Shown here one piece after another: positions 8,483 to 16,612 of a DNA stretch of 64,000 bases. Source of the stretch: an uncultured Lachnoclostridium sp. Its GTDB lineage: Bacteria; Bacillota; Clostridia; Lachnospirales; Lachnospiraceae. The stretch's first letter is position 1; each line of letters opens with the position of its first letter. The translations under genes and the position numbers were made by a program. The notes under the pieces are model-generated. The model did no database searches. It had not been told where the DNA came from and saw only the letters and a program-made list of their open reading frames with translations. The stretch lies in contig CAOJBY010000020.1 of NCBI GenBank assembly GCA_948330435.1, positions 4,344 through 68,343 on the forward strand. Direction: 5' to 3'.

Positions 8483-9421
8483 CTACAAATCCTTTTTGTA
8501 GGATGTAAAGCTCCGGAACACACGGACTCCATGCCGTTCATAGTAACGCCGTCCCGGTTCATCAGTAGAAACAAAATACATATGGTAAACTCCTCTTTTT
8601 GCCATCTCAAGCTGTGCAAAATCAAGAAGAATACTTCCAAGGCCCTCATTTCTCATATCTTTATCTATACCAATCGGCCCAAATCTCATAGGGTTGCCGT
8701 CAATCATCCGCATACAGAAACCACAAATACTTCCTTTGGGACTTAATACCAGCAGGATCAAGTCCTCTGCTGTGCCATTTTGCATGGCAAGGAGAGCATT
8801 TCGTTTCCATCCGCCCCCAAACTGGTTCTTATTAAATTCCAAAAGTTCCAGTGCGTATTCATAAGTAAAGTTGATAAAGCGATAGCCCTTTTTCTCAGCC
8901 GCCGCCATCCTTTCCTTTGCCTTTGGACTCATCTGATAGCCATGGAGATCCTTACACATGGAATAATCCTTTTTACCGGACACATACCCAAGCTTTTTAA
9001 AAAATGCTGCGGCCCCGGAATAATTTTCTTCATCTACTCCCGGGAAAAAATAGTTCGGGCTGTAGGCACTTAAGGTGATATTTTTCGCACCCGCAGACTT
9101 CATATCCCTCTCTGCCCGGTTGACGAGAGCCGTTCCAATTCCTCTTCTGCGGAACTCCTCCGCCACAAACATGGCTACAATCCATCCCCGATCCGGCTCC
9201 AACCCCCGTTCCATATACGGAAACTTTCTGCGTATGCCCAGGCAAAAGCCAACTACCCTCTCCCCCTCCAATGCGGTGTAGCAAAGAGACGGATCGAAAT
9301 TCTCATCAAACAGTGCCTGCCTGCGAAACTTTCCTATGGTAATCGGATCCGCCTGCAGGCTCTGATTCCATAAATCAACAACCTCTTTTTCATACTTCTG
9401 TTCATAGGTTACGATTTCCAT
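8483..9421 (-). CDS. double GNAT-domain N-acetyltransferase
   Basis: 312 residues with two GNAT folds. The first (residues ~1-160) has the acetyl-CoA loop VAEEFRRRGIGTALVNRA; the second (~165-312) has KDMRNEGLGSILLDFAQ. ATG 9421 has GGAGGAAAG just upstream. First gene of the MurNAc/PTS operon, 20 bp before the PIG-L deacetylase. An acetyltransferase and a deacetylase side by side suggest adjustment of the acetylation of an imported amino sugar or muropeptide fragment. The acceptor is unknown. Confidence 0.8.
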   Translation of the reverse strand: MEIVTYEQKYEKEVVDLWNQSLQADPITIGKFRRQALFDENFDPSLCYTALEGERVVGFCLGIRRKFPYMERGLEPDRGWIVAMFVAEEFRRRGIGTALVNRAERDMKSAGAKNITLSAYSPNYFFPGVDEENYSGAAAFFKKLGYVSGKKDYSMCKDLHGYQMSPKAKERMAAAEKKGYRFINFTYEYALELLEFNKNQFGGGWKRNALLAMQNGTAEDLILLVLSPKGSICGFCMRMIDGNPMRFGPIGIDKDMRNEGLGSILLDFAQLEMAKRGVYHMYFVSTDEPGRRYYERHGVRVFRSFTSYKKDL

Positions 9422-9501
9422 TCTTTCCTCCTTATGTCCCGGACCGATTCCCGCCCGCCTGAGACATTTCCTTTAAATTCGGATATTATTAGTTCCCTTA
9501 C

Positions 9502-9546
9502 TTAATATATTAACATATAATATTTTATGCTTATATAATATATTAA
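9502..9546 (-). promoter_or_regulatory. AT-rich inverted repeat upstream of the MurNAc operon (candidate operator)
   Basis: TTAATATAT at 9502 and ATATATTAA ending 9546 form a split palindrome with further TATAAT-like strings between. It shares ATATTAA/TTAATAT half-sites with the palindrome in front of gntR at 10372, consistent with one GntR protein binding both. Assignment is inference. Confidence 0.45.
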
Positions 9547-9572
9547 CTCATGAAGAATTGCAAGAGAAAAAT

Positions 9573-9611
9573 AAAAAAAGGCAAAACCACCAAATCAGCA
9601 GCCTTGCCTTT
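9573..9611 (-). terminator. terminator of gntR
   Basis: On the minus strand AAAGGCAA pairs with TTGCCTTT, followed by TTTTATTTTTC. It lies 27 bp beyond the gntR stop. Confidence 0.75.
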
Positions 9612-9637
9612 GTATATATTGCCTTATAGATTATATT

Positions 9638-10351
9638 TTATATTTTAATTGTTACATTCACGGAATACCAATCCTTATGGAAATAGGTCTCGGAATATTC
9701 CACGATCCTGTCCTCATCATTATAAGCTGTCCGCTTGATAAAAAAGGCCGAATTATCCTTGGGTATTCCCATCAGCTCTGAAATATGGGCATCTGCCACA
9801 TCCCGAACCGAATAATTCTCCACGGCCCATGTAGGCTTCTTTCCTATGGAATCCAATGTGTCATAAAAGGATTTGCGTTCATAGATTTCCTGTGCCTGCT
9901 TAAGGCTTAAAATCCGGCTGTCAATATAGGAGATATGGTAGGCCACCGGCTCTTCATTGGCCATACGGACACGCTTTACCCGAATCACGGACTGCTCCGG
10001 TGGAATATCCAAAGCTCCCGAAATCCGCTTATCTATAATCTCCTCTATAGCATCCACATAAAGATCGATCACATACTTCTGTTCCAGCAGTTCTTCGCTG
10101 AAGCTTAAGGAGGTCAAGGCCCTTATCATCTGCTTTTTCGCCACAAAGGTCCCCACTCCCTGCACGCCATTCAAATATCCCTGATTGATTAAATCCGAAA
10201 ATGCCCTACGCACCGTAATGGTGGATACCCCATATCGCTGCTTTAGGACGGATTCACTGTCTATCCGATCACCCGGACGCAGTCTTCCCTCCTTGATGGC
10301 TTCTATGATATCTTCCTCAATCTTGCGATACTTTATGTCTTTTGCACACAT
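9638..10351 (-). CDS. GntR-family regulator (HutC/UTRA type), likely regulator of the MurNAc/PTS operon
   Basis: 237 residues. N-terminal winged helix (residues ~1-75) with SVLKQRYGVSTITVRRAFSDLINQGYL; C-terminal UTRA ligand domain beginning SFSEELLEQ and ending with YSETYFHKDWYSVNV. Such proteins bind phosphorylated sugars and release DNA. Good ribosome site CGGAGG before ATG 10351. Same strand as the downstream amino-sugar operon but separated by its own terminator. An 8-bp perfect inverted repeat lies just upstream, suggesting autoregulation. Confidence 0.85.
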   Translation of the reverse strand: MCAKDIKYRKIEEDIIEAIKEGRLRPGDRIDSESVLKQRYGVSTITVRRAFSDLINQGYLNGVQGVGTFVAKKQMIRALTSLSFSEELLEQKYVIDLYVDAIEEIIDKRISGALDIPPEQSVIRVKRVRMANEEPVAYHISYIDSRILSLKQAQEIYERKSFYDTLDSIGKKPTWAVENYSVRDVADAHISELMGIPKDNSAFFIKRTAYNDEDRIVEYSETYFHKDWYSVNVTIKI

Positions 10352-10371
10352 ATGAACCTCCGGACTTTTCT

Positions 10372-10393
10372 CTATATTAATATGCTAATATAG
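10372..10393. promoter_or_regulatory. palindromic operator candidate of gntR
   Basis: CTATATTA and TAATATAG are separated by 6 bp, giving a perfect inverted repeat 20 bp upstream of the gntR start. Size and position fit a GntR dimer site. Confidence 0.55.
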
Positions 10394-10433
10394 GATTTTT
10401 ATTTGTCAAGGAAAAAATGATAGATTTTTTTAA

Positions 10434-10462
10434 TTGACAGCCGTAAAATACATTGCTATAAT
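10434..10462 (+). promoter_or_regulatory. sigma-70-type promoter of ribU
   Basis: Consensus TTGACA (10434-10439), 17-bp spacer and TATAAT (10457-10462). Transcription would start about 20 nt before the FMN aptamer. Confidence 0.85.
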
Positions 10463-10486
10463 ATCTTTGACATTTGAATACGGAAA

Positions 10487-10660
10487 GTCTTCAGGGCAGG
10501 GTGAGATTCCCGATCGGCGGTAAAGTCCGCGAGCGTGTATACGCAGGAATTGACAGAAGTCAACGAGAAAGTCAGAGATGTCTTTAAATTGGTTTTTGCT
10601 TCAGTTCAGGATTTGGTGAGATTCCAAAACCGACAGTATAGTCTGGATGGAAGAAGATGT
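10487..10660 (+). promoter_or_regulatory. FMN riboswitch (RFN element)
   Basis: The conserved RFN strings are present in order: TCTTCAGGGCAGGGTGAGATTC-type P2 start (10488-10510), CGATCGGCGGTAAAGTCCGCGAGC, a variable insert, GGATTTGGTGAGATTCCAAAACCGACAGTA and GTCTGGATGGAAGAAGAT closing P1. It precedes the riboflavin transporter gene, as is common in Firmicutes. High FMN should favour the terminator at 10722-10757. Confidence 0.96.
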
Positions 10661-10721
10661 GTACAAGGTCAGAATTGTTTTGACAAAGCTTTTATTGTAT
10701 TGCTTTTATTCTGATAATCAT

Positions 10722-10757
10722 GACACCTGGAAGACGAACGTTTTTTAGGTGTCTTTT
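10722..10757 (+). terminator. riboswitch-controlled terminator
   Basis: GACACCT pairs with AGGTGTC (10747-10753) and is followed by TTTT, between the FMN aptamer and the ribU ribosome site (GGAGGAG). It is the probable expression platform. Confidence 0.85.
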
Positions 10758-10789
10758 ATATTGCAGAACTGAAATGGAGGAGTAATACA

Positions 10790-11434
10790 ATGAACCAAAA
10801 AACGCAACGAATCGCTTTAATCGGCATGTTCTGTGCCATCGCCTACGCTCTGATGATTGTAGCCCGTGTACCTGTAGTCCTGTTTTTAAAATACGATCCC
10901 AAGGACGTAATGATCGCCATCGGCGGCTTCCTCTTGGGGCCGTTTGCTTCTCTTATTATCTCGGTGATAGTTTCCTTTATCGAGATGCTTTCAGCCAGTG
11001 ACACCGGTATTATCGGCTTCATTATGAATGTGCTGTCAAGCTGCAGCTTTGCCTGCACAGCCGCCTATATCTACAAGAAAAAACACACTAAATCTGGTGC
11101 CCTTTTGGGTCTCTTTGCCGGCTGCGGCGTGATGGTTGTAGTGATGCTGCTGTGGAATTATCTGATCACCCCTATTTACATGGGATATCCAAGAGCTGCT
11201 GTTGCCGAACTTTTGCTTCCGGCTTTCCTGCCTTTCAATCTGTTAAAGGGAGGGCTTAATATGGCAATCACCCTTCTTTTCTACAAGCCTGTGGTGACGG
11301 CTCTCAGGAAAGCAAAGCTTGCACTGCCCTCTACTTCTGAGCAGTCTGGGGATTCCAAGGGAGTGATTGTCTTCTCTCTCTTCCTGTTTGTGACCTGTGC
11401 CGTATCTGTATTGGTAATGAAAGGCATTATTTAA
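10790..11434 (+). CDS. ribU: riboflavin ECF transporter S component
   Basis: 214 residues with about six membrane helices. Substrate-binding subunit of an energy-coupling-factor importer; needs the shared EcfA/EcfA'/EcfT module encoded elsewhere. Typical RibU start (IALIGMFCAIAYALMIVARVPV), the conserved FLKYDPKDVMIAIGGFLLGP loop, and a hydrophobic last helix. The FMN riboswitch directly upstream supports riboflavin as substrate. Single-gene unit ended by the hairpin at 11534-11599. Confidence 0.95.
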   Translation: MNQKTQRIALIGMFCAIAYALMIVARVPVVLFLKYDPKDVMIAIGGFLLGPFASLIISVIVSFIEMLSASDTGIIGFIMNVLSSCSFACTAAYIYKKKHTKSGALLGLFAGCGVMVVVMLLWNYLITPIYMGYPRAAVAELLLPAFLPFNLLKGGLNMAITLLFYKPVVTALRKAKLALPSTSEQSGDSKGVIVFSLFLFVTCAVSVLVMKGII

Positions 11435-11533
11435 GTCAAATTGATACAAGGTAGAGGATATGTTTATGTACAAATTATGGGAAGCATTGAAAGAAGCAAG
11501 AACTTATAAATAGATGTAACTTGTATATTTAAG

Positions 11534-11599
11534 AGTATACCACAAAATAAAGCAGCAAGATAAGGAACAGCCGCTGCCTTATTTTGTGGCATACTATTT
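11534..11599. terminator. bidirectional terminator between ribU and the thioredoxin pair
   Basis: AGTATACCACAAAATAA..GCAGC pairs with GCTGCCTTATTTTGTGGCATACT around a ~16-nt loop, lying between convergent genes and followed by ATTTTAT on the plus side. Confidence 0.75.
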
Positions 11600-11614
11600 T
11601 ATCATTTCACTTCA

Positions 11615-12481
11615 CTATGCTTTCTTCTGCTTCCGCACAAAAGGAATCATAGACATGGCCGCCTGTGCCCCTTCGCCTACCGCAGTAGAAATCTGCAAAA
11701 GACCGCCGATACAATCTCCTGCCGCATACAATCCCGGAACATTCGTCTCCATCCGTTCATTTACCTTAATATTCTGTCCCTCCGTAAAGGCTCCGGCTTT
11801 CTTTGCAAGCTCCATGGCTCCTGCACTTCCAAGGGCTATAAACAATCCCTCCACCGTAATCGTGCTTCCGTCCCCAAAGGTTACTCCTTCTACCCTCTCT
11901 GCTCCGTCTATGGAAACGATCGGCTCCCGAATGACATGAACCTTTTCCGGAACCTCCACCGTAAGCTCCTGTCCATTGGTCAAAAGCGTAACCGACTTCA
12001 CCACCGGAAGAAGCTGGCTCATTTCGTGAACAGCATAGGCTTCATTGCCAAGAACAGCCACATCCCTGTCACGATAAAAAAACGCATCGCAGACAGCACA
12101 GTAACTGACTCCTCTGCCCTCCAATTCCTTTAAGCCCTTTACTTTCGGGGTTTTCCGTCCGGTCCCCGTGGCCAGGAGTACGGCCAGAGCCTCATAGGTT
12201 CCATTCTTCCCCTCCAGAATAAAATGGCCATTCCAGGAGACATGGAAGATCTCATCCTCTGCCAGTTCCACGCCAAGATTCTTGGCCTGGGCCTTTGTGT
12301 TCTCTACCAGTTCGCATCCGGAGATGGGTTCCGCCATACCGAAATAGTTTTCGATTCGATCCGCCTTTTCCAATGCCCCCCGATCCTTGCCGATTACCAA
12401 AGTCTTTAAATTGGCCCGGCTTGTGTAGAGAGCCGCCGACAGCCCCGCCGGGCCGCTTCCAATCATCACTGCATCATACAT
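11615..12481 (-). CDS. thioredoxin reductase-like flavoprotein, probably ferredoxin-dependent (FFTR type)
   Basis: 288 residues. FAD-binding GSGPAGLSAALY at residues 8-19, redox pair CAVC (Cys128 and Cys131), and C-terminal FAD loop LYAAGDC. The second nucleotide domain lacks the NADPH signatures of ordinary TrxB: the GGGDSA loop is replaced by VAVLGNEAYAVHE, and no HRRxxxR motif is seen. This pattern is known from the pyridine-nucleotide-independent, ferredoxin-linked thioredoxin reductase of Clostridium acetobutylicum. Paired with trxA 23 bp upstream in one operon. Electron donor is inferred from the missing motif. Confidence 0.8.
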   Translation of the reverse strand: MYDAVMIGSGPAGLSAALYTSRANLKTLVIGKDRGALEKADRIENYFGMAEPISGCELVENTKAQAKNLGVELAEDEIFHVSWNGHFILEGKNGTYEALAVLLATGTGRKTPKVKGLKELEGRGVSYCAVCDAFFYRDRDVAVLGNEAYAVHEMSQLLPVVKSVTLLTNGQELTVEVPEKVHVIREPIVSIDGAERVEGVTFGDGSTITVEGLFIALGSAGAMELAKKAGAFTEGQNIKVNERMETNVPGLYAAGDCIGGLLQISTAVGEGAQAAMSMIPFVRKQKKA

Positions 12482-12504
12482 TGTATTATTCTCTCCATTT
12501 CGGA

Positions 12505-12816
12505 TTATAAACCAAGCAGCTCCCGTAAGCTCTCCTTGGACTGAAGCCCTACGGCACTTCCGGCCACCTTCCCGTCCTTAAATACAAGCAGGGTTGGAAT
12601 GTTCATTACTCCAAACTGCTGTGCAAGCCTGCCGTTTGCATCCACATCCAGCTTGCCGAACTTTACACCGCTTACCTCTCCTGCCAGCTCGTCAACAATA
12701 GGTGCCTGCATCCGGCAGGGGCCGCACCAAGTCGCCCAGAAATCTACCAAAACGGGGATATCGGACTTCAACACCTCTTTTTCAAAATTCTCCTCTGTTA
12801 TTTCTATCAATGCCAT
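12505..12816 (-). CDS. trxA: thioredoxin
   Basis: 103 residues, canonical length. Active site WCGPC with Cys31 and Cys34, preceded by VLVDFWAT; cis-proline region MNIPTLLVF is intact. Reduces protein disulfides and is re-reduced by the flavoprotein encoded 23 bp downstream. Good ribosome site GGAG before ATG 12816. Confidence 0.95.
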   Translation of the reverse strand: MALIEITEENFEKEVLKSDIPVLVDFWATWCGPCRMQAPIVDELAGEVSGVKFGKLDVDANGRLAQQFGVMNIPTLLVFKDGKVAGSAVGLQSKESLRELLGL

Positions 12817-12999
12817 AAAAATTCTCCTTTCCTACTACTCTACTTGTTCCGCACATAATTTATATGCATAAAACTCTCCCACTATTTTTATTTGCATAGC
12901 AGAAGAAATGTACCTCTGTTCATGCTATTTATTTAGTATACCGCAAATGTCATCATAAAAAAAGCCTGTTTTTACCACTGTAGCAGTCAAATTTTCCCA

Positions 13000-13614
13000 T
13001 CATTTTACTTTCTCCAAATCTTCCACCCGGGTACAAACCTGCATAAGAAGCGGTGTACTGTGGCTCACTGCCAACAGCCCAATCCCCCGGCTCTCTACTT
13101 CCCGAACCAGAAAGCTCCAAATCTGACTCTGGGTAATCAGATCCAGCATGGTGCTAATCTCATCAGCCAAAATAAATCTCGTCCTCTCTCCCAAGGCCCT
13201 GGCGATGCAAAACCGCTGCAGCTCACCGCCGGAAAGTTCCGCCGGATACCGGTTCAGCCAATCCGGTTCGATGCCAAGTCCCTCAATCACCCTCTGTTCC
13301 AGGTGATCCCCCTCTGCCAAAACCTCTTTCATCCGGAGACGGGGATTGACTACCTGTTCCGGATGCTGCCAGATCATCTGCACCGGACAGTAGCCCTTAT
13401 ATTCGGCCAGGGAATGTCCATCCAAAAGGACTTCTCCCTCATCCGGCTTCTCATAGCCCGCCAGAATCTTACAGAAAGTAGTCTTTCCAAAACCGCTGGG
13501 TGCAATGAGCCCCACCCGTTCCTCCTGTGTAAGCTTCAGGCTGAAATCATTTAAAATCTGCCTGCTATCCGTTCCATAGCGAAAAGAAATATGCTTTGCT
13601 TCCAGTATCATCAT
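13000..13614 (-). CDS. ABC transporter ATP-binding protein (NikE/OppF type, short)
   Basis: 204 residues, shorter than the ~260-320 usual for OppF/NikE because the C-terminal oligopeptide-ABC extension is absent. Walker A APSGFGKTT, Q-loop MIWQHPEQ, signature LSGGELQRFCIARALG, Walker B FILADEIST, H-loop AVSHS. Last gene of the five-gene importer. The gap before it holds TTACGGGACTTATAATAGGAG, the tail of the dispersed element, which supplies its ribosome site. Confidence 0.85.
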   Translation of the reverse strand: MMILEAKHISFRYGTDSRQILNDFSLKLTQEERVGLIAPSGFGKTTFCKILAGYEKPDEGEVLLDGHSLAEYKGYCPVQMIWQHPEQVVNPRLRMKEVLAEGDHLEQRVIEGLGIEPDWLNRYPAELSGGELQRFCIARALGERTRFILADEISTMLDLITQSQIWSFLVREVESRGIGLLAVSHSTPLLMQVCTRVEDLEKVK

Positions 13615-13621
13615 GATTCTC

Positions 13622-13675
13622 CTATTATAAGTCCCGTAACCTTTTATACAGTACCGCTTGTCTAGAAAAGGCAGC
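13622..13675 (-). repeat. partial copy (3' half) of the dispersed intercistronic element
   Basis: Minus-strand TTCTAGACAAGCGGTACTG then AAAAGGTTACGGGACTTATAATAGGAG lines up with the 3' half of the copy at 27382-27466 (TTCTAAATAAGTGGTACTG, then GCGGAACTTAAAATAGG). It begins inside the last codons of the upstream ATPase gene (stop TAG at 13662) and ends at the ribosome site of the next gene. Confidence 0.6.
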
Positions 13676-14585
13676 GGACCTTACCGCCCCGAAGCTCCCG
13701 ATAGGGAATCTCCCCCTTACACTTCTCGCAATACTTGTCACATCTTGGTCCAAAAGGACAGCCCTTTGGCATATCCTTTACATAAGGCTGCGTTCCCCCG
13801 ATAAACTGAAATCCATTTTGGGGAAGTGCACGCCACAAAGCCTTAGAGTAGGGATGCCGCAAAGTCTCCTCTTTCTCAAAATCCTTTACATCCGCATCCT
13901 CCACCGTAGTTCCTGCATAAAATACCACGACTCGATCCGCCACTTCCAAAGCCTGCTCCAAATCATGGGTAATCAAAAGAACTCCCGCCCCCTGATCTGC
14001 CAGTTCCCGAAAATGGCTCATCACTCGACGCACCATCTTCATGTGAAGTCCCGGCGTAGGCTCATCCGCAATCACCAGACGAGGATTGCCCATCATAGCC
14101 GTAGAAACCAGCACACGCCGATTCATACCGCCGGATAGCTCAAATGGATAAAGCTCTTGAACCTCCTGCTTTAAATGATAGCCCTCAAAGATCTGATTCA
14201 GCTTTTCTCTGGATTTTGGATCTTTTTTCCCCTTTCGGATCTGAGGGCCTATCTTCATAAGGGGATCTAAGAATGCCACACTTTGGGGCACCAGAACAAT
14301 CTCATTTCCCCGAAGTTCTTCTTTCCGCTTCTGTGTCAGCTCCTCCCCATCATAAAGGATGGTTCCGCCAATCGTCCCATTGTAGGGAAGAATCCCCAAA
14401 ATGCCGTGGGCCAGCAAGCTTTTCCCTGATCCGCTGGATCCTACCACAGCTACCATTTCACCCTCATGAACGGTTACGTTCAGATCACGAATCACATCCA
14501 AGTCGGTTCTCGCAAAGCCCTTGTCATATTGCTGAAAAGAAATGGACAAATTTTGTATCTCTAAAATAATGTTTTTTTCTTCCAT
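13662..14585 (-). CDS. ABC transporter ATP-binding protein (NikD/OppD/DppD type)
   Basis: 307 residues. Walker A GSSGSGKSLL, signature LSGGMNRRVLVSTAMM, Walker B LVIADEPTPGL, H-loop LITHD, and the OppD-type C-terminal cysteine cluster CPFGPRCDKYCEKC that binds Fe-S in some members. Partner of the short ATPase downstream. Second-to-last gene of the importer operon. Confidence 0.9.
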   Translation of the reverse strand: MEEKNIILEIQNLSISFQQYDKGFARTDLDVIRDLNVTVHEGEMVAVVGSSGSGKSLLAHGILGILPYNGTIGGTILYDGEELTQKRKEELRGNEIVLVPQSVAFLDPLMKIGPQIRKGKKDPKSREKLNQIFEGYHLKQEVQELYPFELSGGMNRRVLVSTAMMGNPRLVIADEPTPGLHMKMVRRVMSHFRELADQGAGVLLITHDLEQALEVADRVVVFYAGTTVEDADVKDFEKEETLRHPYSKALWRALPQNGFQFIGGTQPYVKDMPKGCPFGPRCDKYCEKCKGEIPYRELRGGKVRCLF

Positions 14586-14603
14586 CTCCTGTTTCTCCTA
14601 ATT

Positions 14604-15428
14604 TTACATATGCGTACTGCCCGGATCCAATAACTTTCGCAGGCTTTCCCCTGCCACATCAAACAGCACTACCGTCAGCACCAGCAAAAGTCCCGGAAAC
14701 AGTGCCAGCCACCATTTCCCCATAGCCAGATACTGCATACTCTCCGACAATATCACCCCAATAGCCGGCTGCTCCGGAGAAAGCCCAAAGCCCAGAAAGG
14801 TAATGCTTGCTTCATGCAGAATCGCATGGGGAAACAAAAGTATCAGTCCCACCAAAAACTGGGGAAACAGATGGGGAACCATATGCTTCCAGGCAATCCG
14901 CCAGGGACTCATGCCAAGCTTTTTCGCCGCCTTAATATAGGTCGCTTCCTTTAACTGCAAAACCTCGCCCCGAATCAGCCTTGCCAGAGAAGTCCAGTGT
15001 GTCAGGGACACTCCTATCACCACTCCCTTAAAGCCCTTGCCGCAGGCGTAGGAAATAAGAATCAACAGCAAAATATGTGGAATTCCCATAACCAGATCGA
15101 TAATCCAGGTCACTATGGAATCTACCGCCTTTCCCATGGTGGCTGAGAGAATTCCCAGAGCCAAAGCCAGGAGAGCACTGACTCCTGCTGCCAAAAACCC
15201 GATGCGGATACTCATGGATAATCCCGTAAGGGTGCGGACAAACATATCCCGCCCCATCCAATCCGTGCCAAACAGATATTCCCAACAGGGCGGCAGGTTT
15301 TTTCTGGAAAAATCCGTCTCCATAGCCGCCCTGGCAAAAAGCTGCCCTGCTATGGTAATCAATGCCAAAAACAGCACTGCCATGCCAAACAAAAGAGCCG
15401 TCCTCTCCCGTCCGTTCATACGTCTCAC
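14604..15428 (-). CDS. ABC transporter permease (NikC/DppC type)
   Basis: 274 residues with about six membrane helices; periplasmic-side start typical of DppC/NikC (YLFGTDWMGRDMFVRTLTG) and the EAA loop EATYIKAAKKLGMSPWRIAWKH. Start overlaps the upstream permease stop by 4 bp (ATGA), so translational coupling is likely. Forms the heterodimeric channel with the NikB-type permease. Confidence 0.9.
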   Translation of the reverse strand: MRRMNGRERTALLFGMAVLFLALITIAGQLFARAAMETDFSRKNLPPCWEYLFGTDWMGRDMFVRTLTGLSMSIRIGFLAAGVSALLALALGILSATMGKAVDSIVTWIIDLVMGIPHILLLILISYACGKGFKGVVIGVSLTHWTSLARLIRGEVLQLKEATYIKAAKKLGMSPWRIAWKHMVPHLFPQFLVGLILLFPHAILHEASITFLGFGLSPEQPAIGVILSESMQYLAMGKWWLALFPGLLLVLTVVLFDVAGESLRKLLDPGSTHM

Positions 15429-16465
15429 AGCCCTGCACCTCCCCTTCGGATGCGGGGATCTACGATTCCGTACAGAACATTTGCAATCAGATTGCCCCCA
15501 AATACAATCGCCGCACTGATCACGGTAATTGCAAGAAGCAGGGGAACATCGCTGCCGATTCCCGCCGTCACCGCAGCCTGTCCAAGCCCGGGGTAGGAAA
15601 AAATCTCCTCCACCAGAACAGAGCCGCCGAAAATCTCACTGATCGAAGCAAACTGCAAAGTCAATGCCGGAAGAAGCACGTTCCGAAAACCGTGATTTTT
15701 AAAAATGCTCCAATCGCTTTCCCCTCTCGCCCTTGCGAAGAGCACATAGTCACTCTCCATAATGTCAATCATCTTCTCTCTGGTATGTAAGGTAATGTTA
15801 GAAATTCCGGTAATGCTCAAAGTCAGTGCCGGAAGAATGGCATGGCGAATCCGATCTGCCAGAGTGACGCCTGCCGCCTCCATGCCAATGGGTACGCTTA
15901 AACCTACCGGAAGAACCTGAAGCCAGACTGCAAAAACCATAAGGAGCACCAAAGCAAGCCAAAAAGCAGGGGTACTGGCAATCAAAAGAGAATATCCCCG
16001 AATGGCCTTATCCATCCAGGTTCCACGCTTCATTCCAGCCAGGACTCCAAGGCAGAAGCCCATCACACCGGAAATCACCCATGCAATGGCAAGAAGCCAG
16101 ATAGAATTGGCAAATTTAACACCGATCACCTCTGACACAGGCCGCCGATACAAGAGGGAAATTCCCATGTCGCCCCGGAAAAAGTCCGAAGCCCAGGACA
16201 GAAACCTCTCCACAGGAGGTTCTCCCACTCCCCAATAGGACTCCAGCTTCGCAATCTGCTCCTGACTCATGCTTCCAAGAGCCGCCTGACCCACATTGGC
16301 CTGCAGGGGATCTACCGGGGACAAAGACACCAGGAAAAATGCCGTCATGCTGACACATATAAGCAGAAGAAGCATTCGAATAGCCTGCTTTCCTATATTT
16401 GCACATATTTTACGTGCATAAAGGGATACCCGCAGGGTGCTTCCTATATTTGCACATATTTTCAT
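15425..16465 (-). CDS. ABC transporter permease (NikB/DppB type) with duplicated N-terminal segment
   Basis: 346 residues. BPD_transp_1 fold: VDPLQANVGQ after the first helix, GDMGISLLYRRPVSEVI, and EAA-like loop MESDYVLFARARGESDWSIFKNHG. The N-terminus is unusual: KICANIG occurs twice, 17 residues apart, encoded by a 22-bp direct repeat with 51-bp spacing. The extra cytoplasmic residues precede the first membrane helix. The second copy has no start codon, so ATG 16465 stands. Confidence 0.88.
   Translation of the reverse strand: MKICANIGSTLRVSLYARKICANIGKQAIRMLLLLICVSMTAFFLVSLSPVDPLQANVGQAALGSMSQEQIAKLESYWGVGEPPVERFLSWASDFFRGDMGISLLYRRPVSEVIGVKFANSIWLLAIAWVISGVMGFCLGVLAGMKRGTWMDKAIRGYSLLIASTPAFWLALVLLMVFAVWLQVLPVGLSVPIGMEAAGVTLADRIRHAILPALTLSITGISNITLHTREKMIDIMESDYVLFARARGESDWSIFKNHGFRNVLLPALTLQFASISEIFGGSVLVEEIFSYPGLGQAAVTAGIGSDVPLLLAITVISAAIVFGGNLIANVLYGIVDPRIRRGGAGL
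16390..16462 (-). repeat. two direct copies of a 22-bp sequence at the start of the NikB-type gene
   Basis: TTCCTATATTTGCACATATT is present at 16390 and again at 16441 (plus-strand reading), 51 bp apart, so the duplication keeps the reading frame. Looks like a tandem duplication at the 5' end of the gene. Confidence 0.85.
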
Positions 16466-16612
16466 CTGTCAGTTCCTCCAAATTTAAAGTTGCTGCCTGG
16501 CAGTACGAAAGGGTAAATCTCCAATTTCGCAATGCCCCATGAATTCATAAACGTACAAAGGGGAGCCGCCGAAAGCAGCTCCTGCTTTGTTTTTATAGTT
16601 GATTATAATGGG

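Noticed and set aside
11465..11512. 17-codon frame MFMYKLWEALKEARTYK downstream of ribU
   Set aside because: Only a weak ribosome site, no homologue recognised, and it lies before the terminator; not enough to call a gene.
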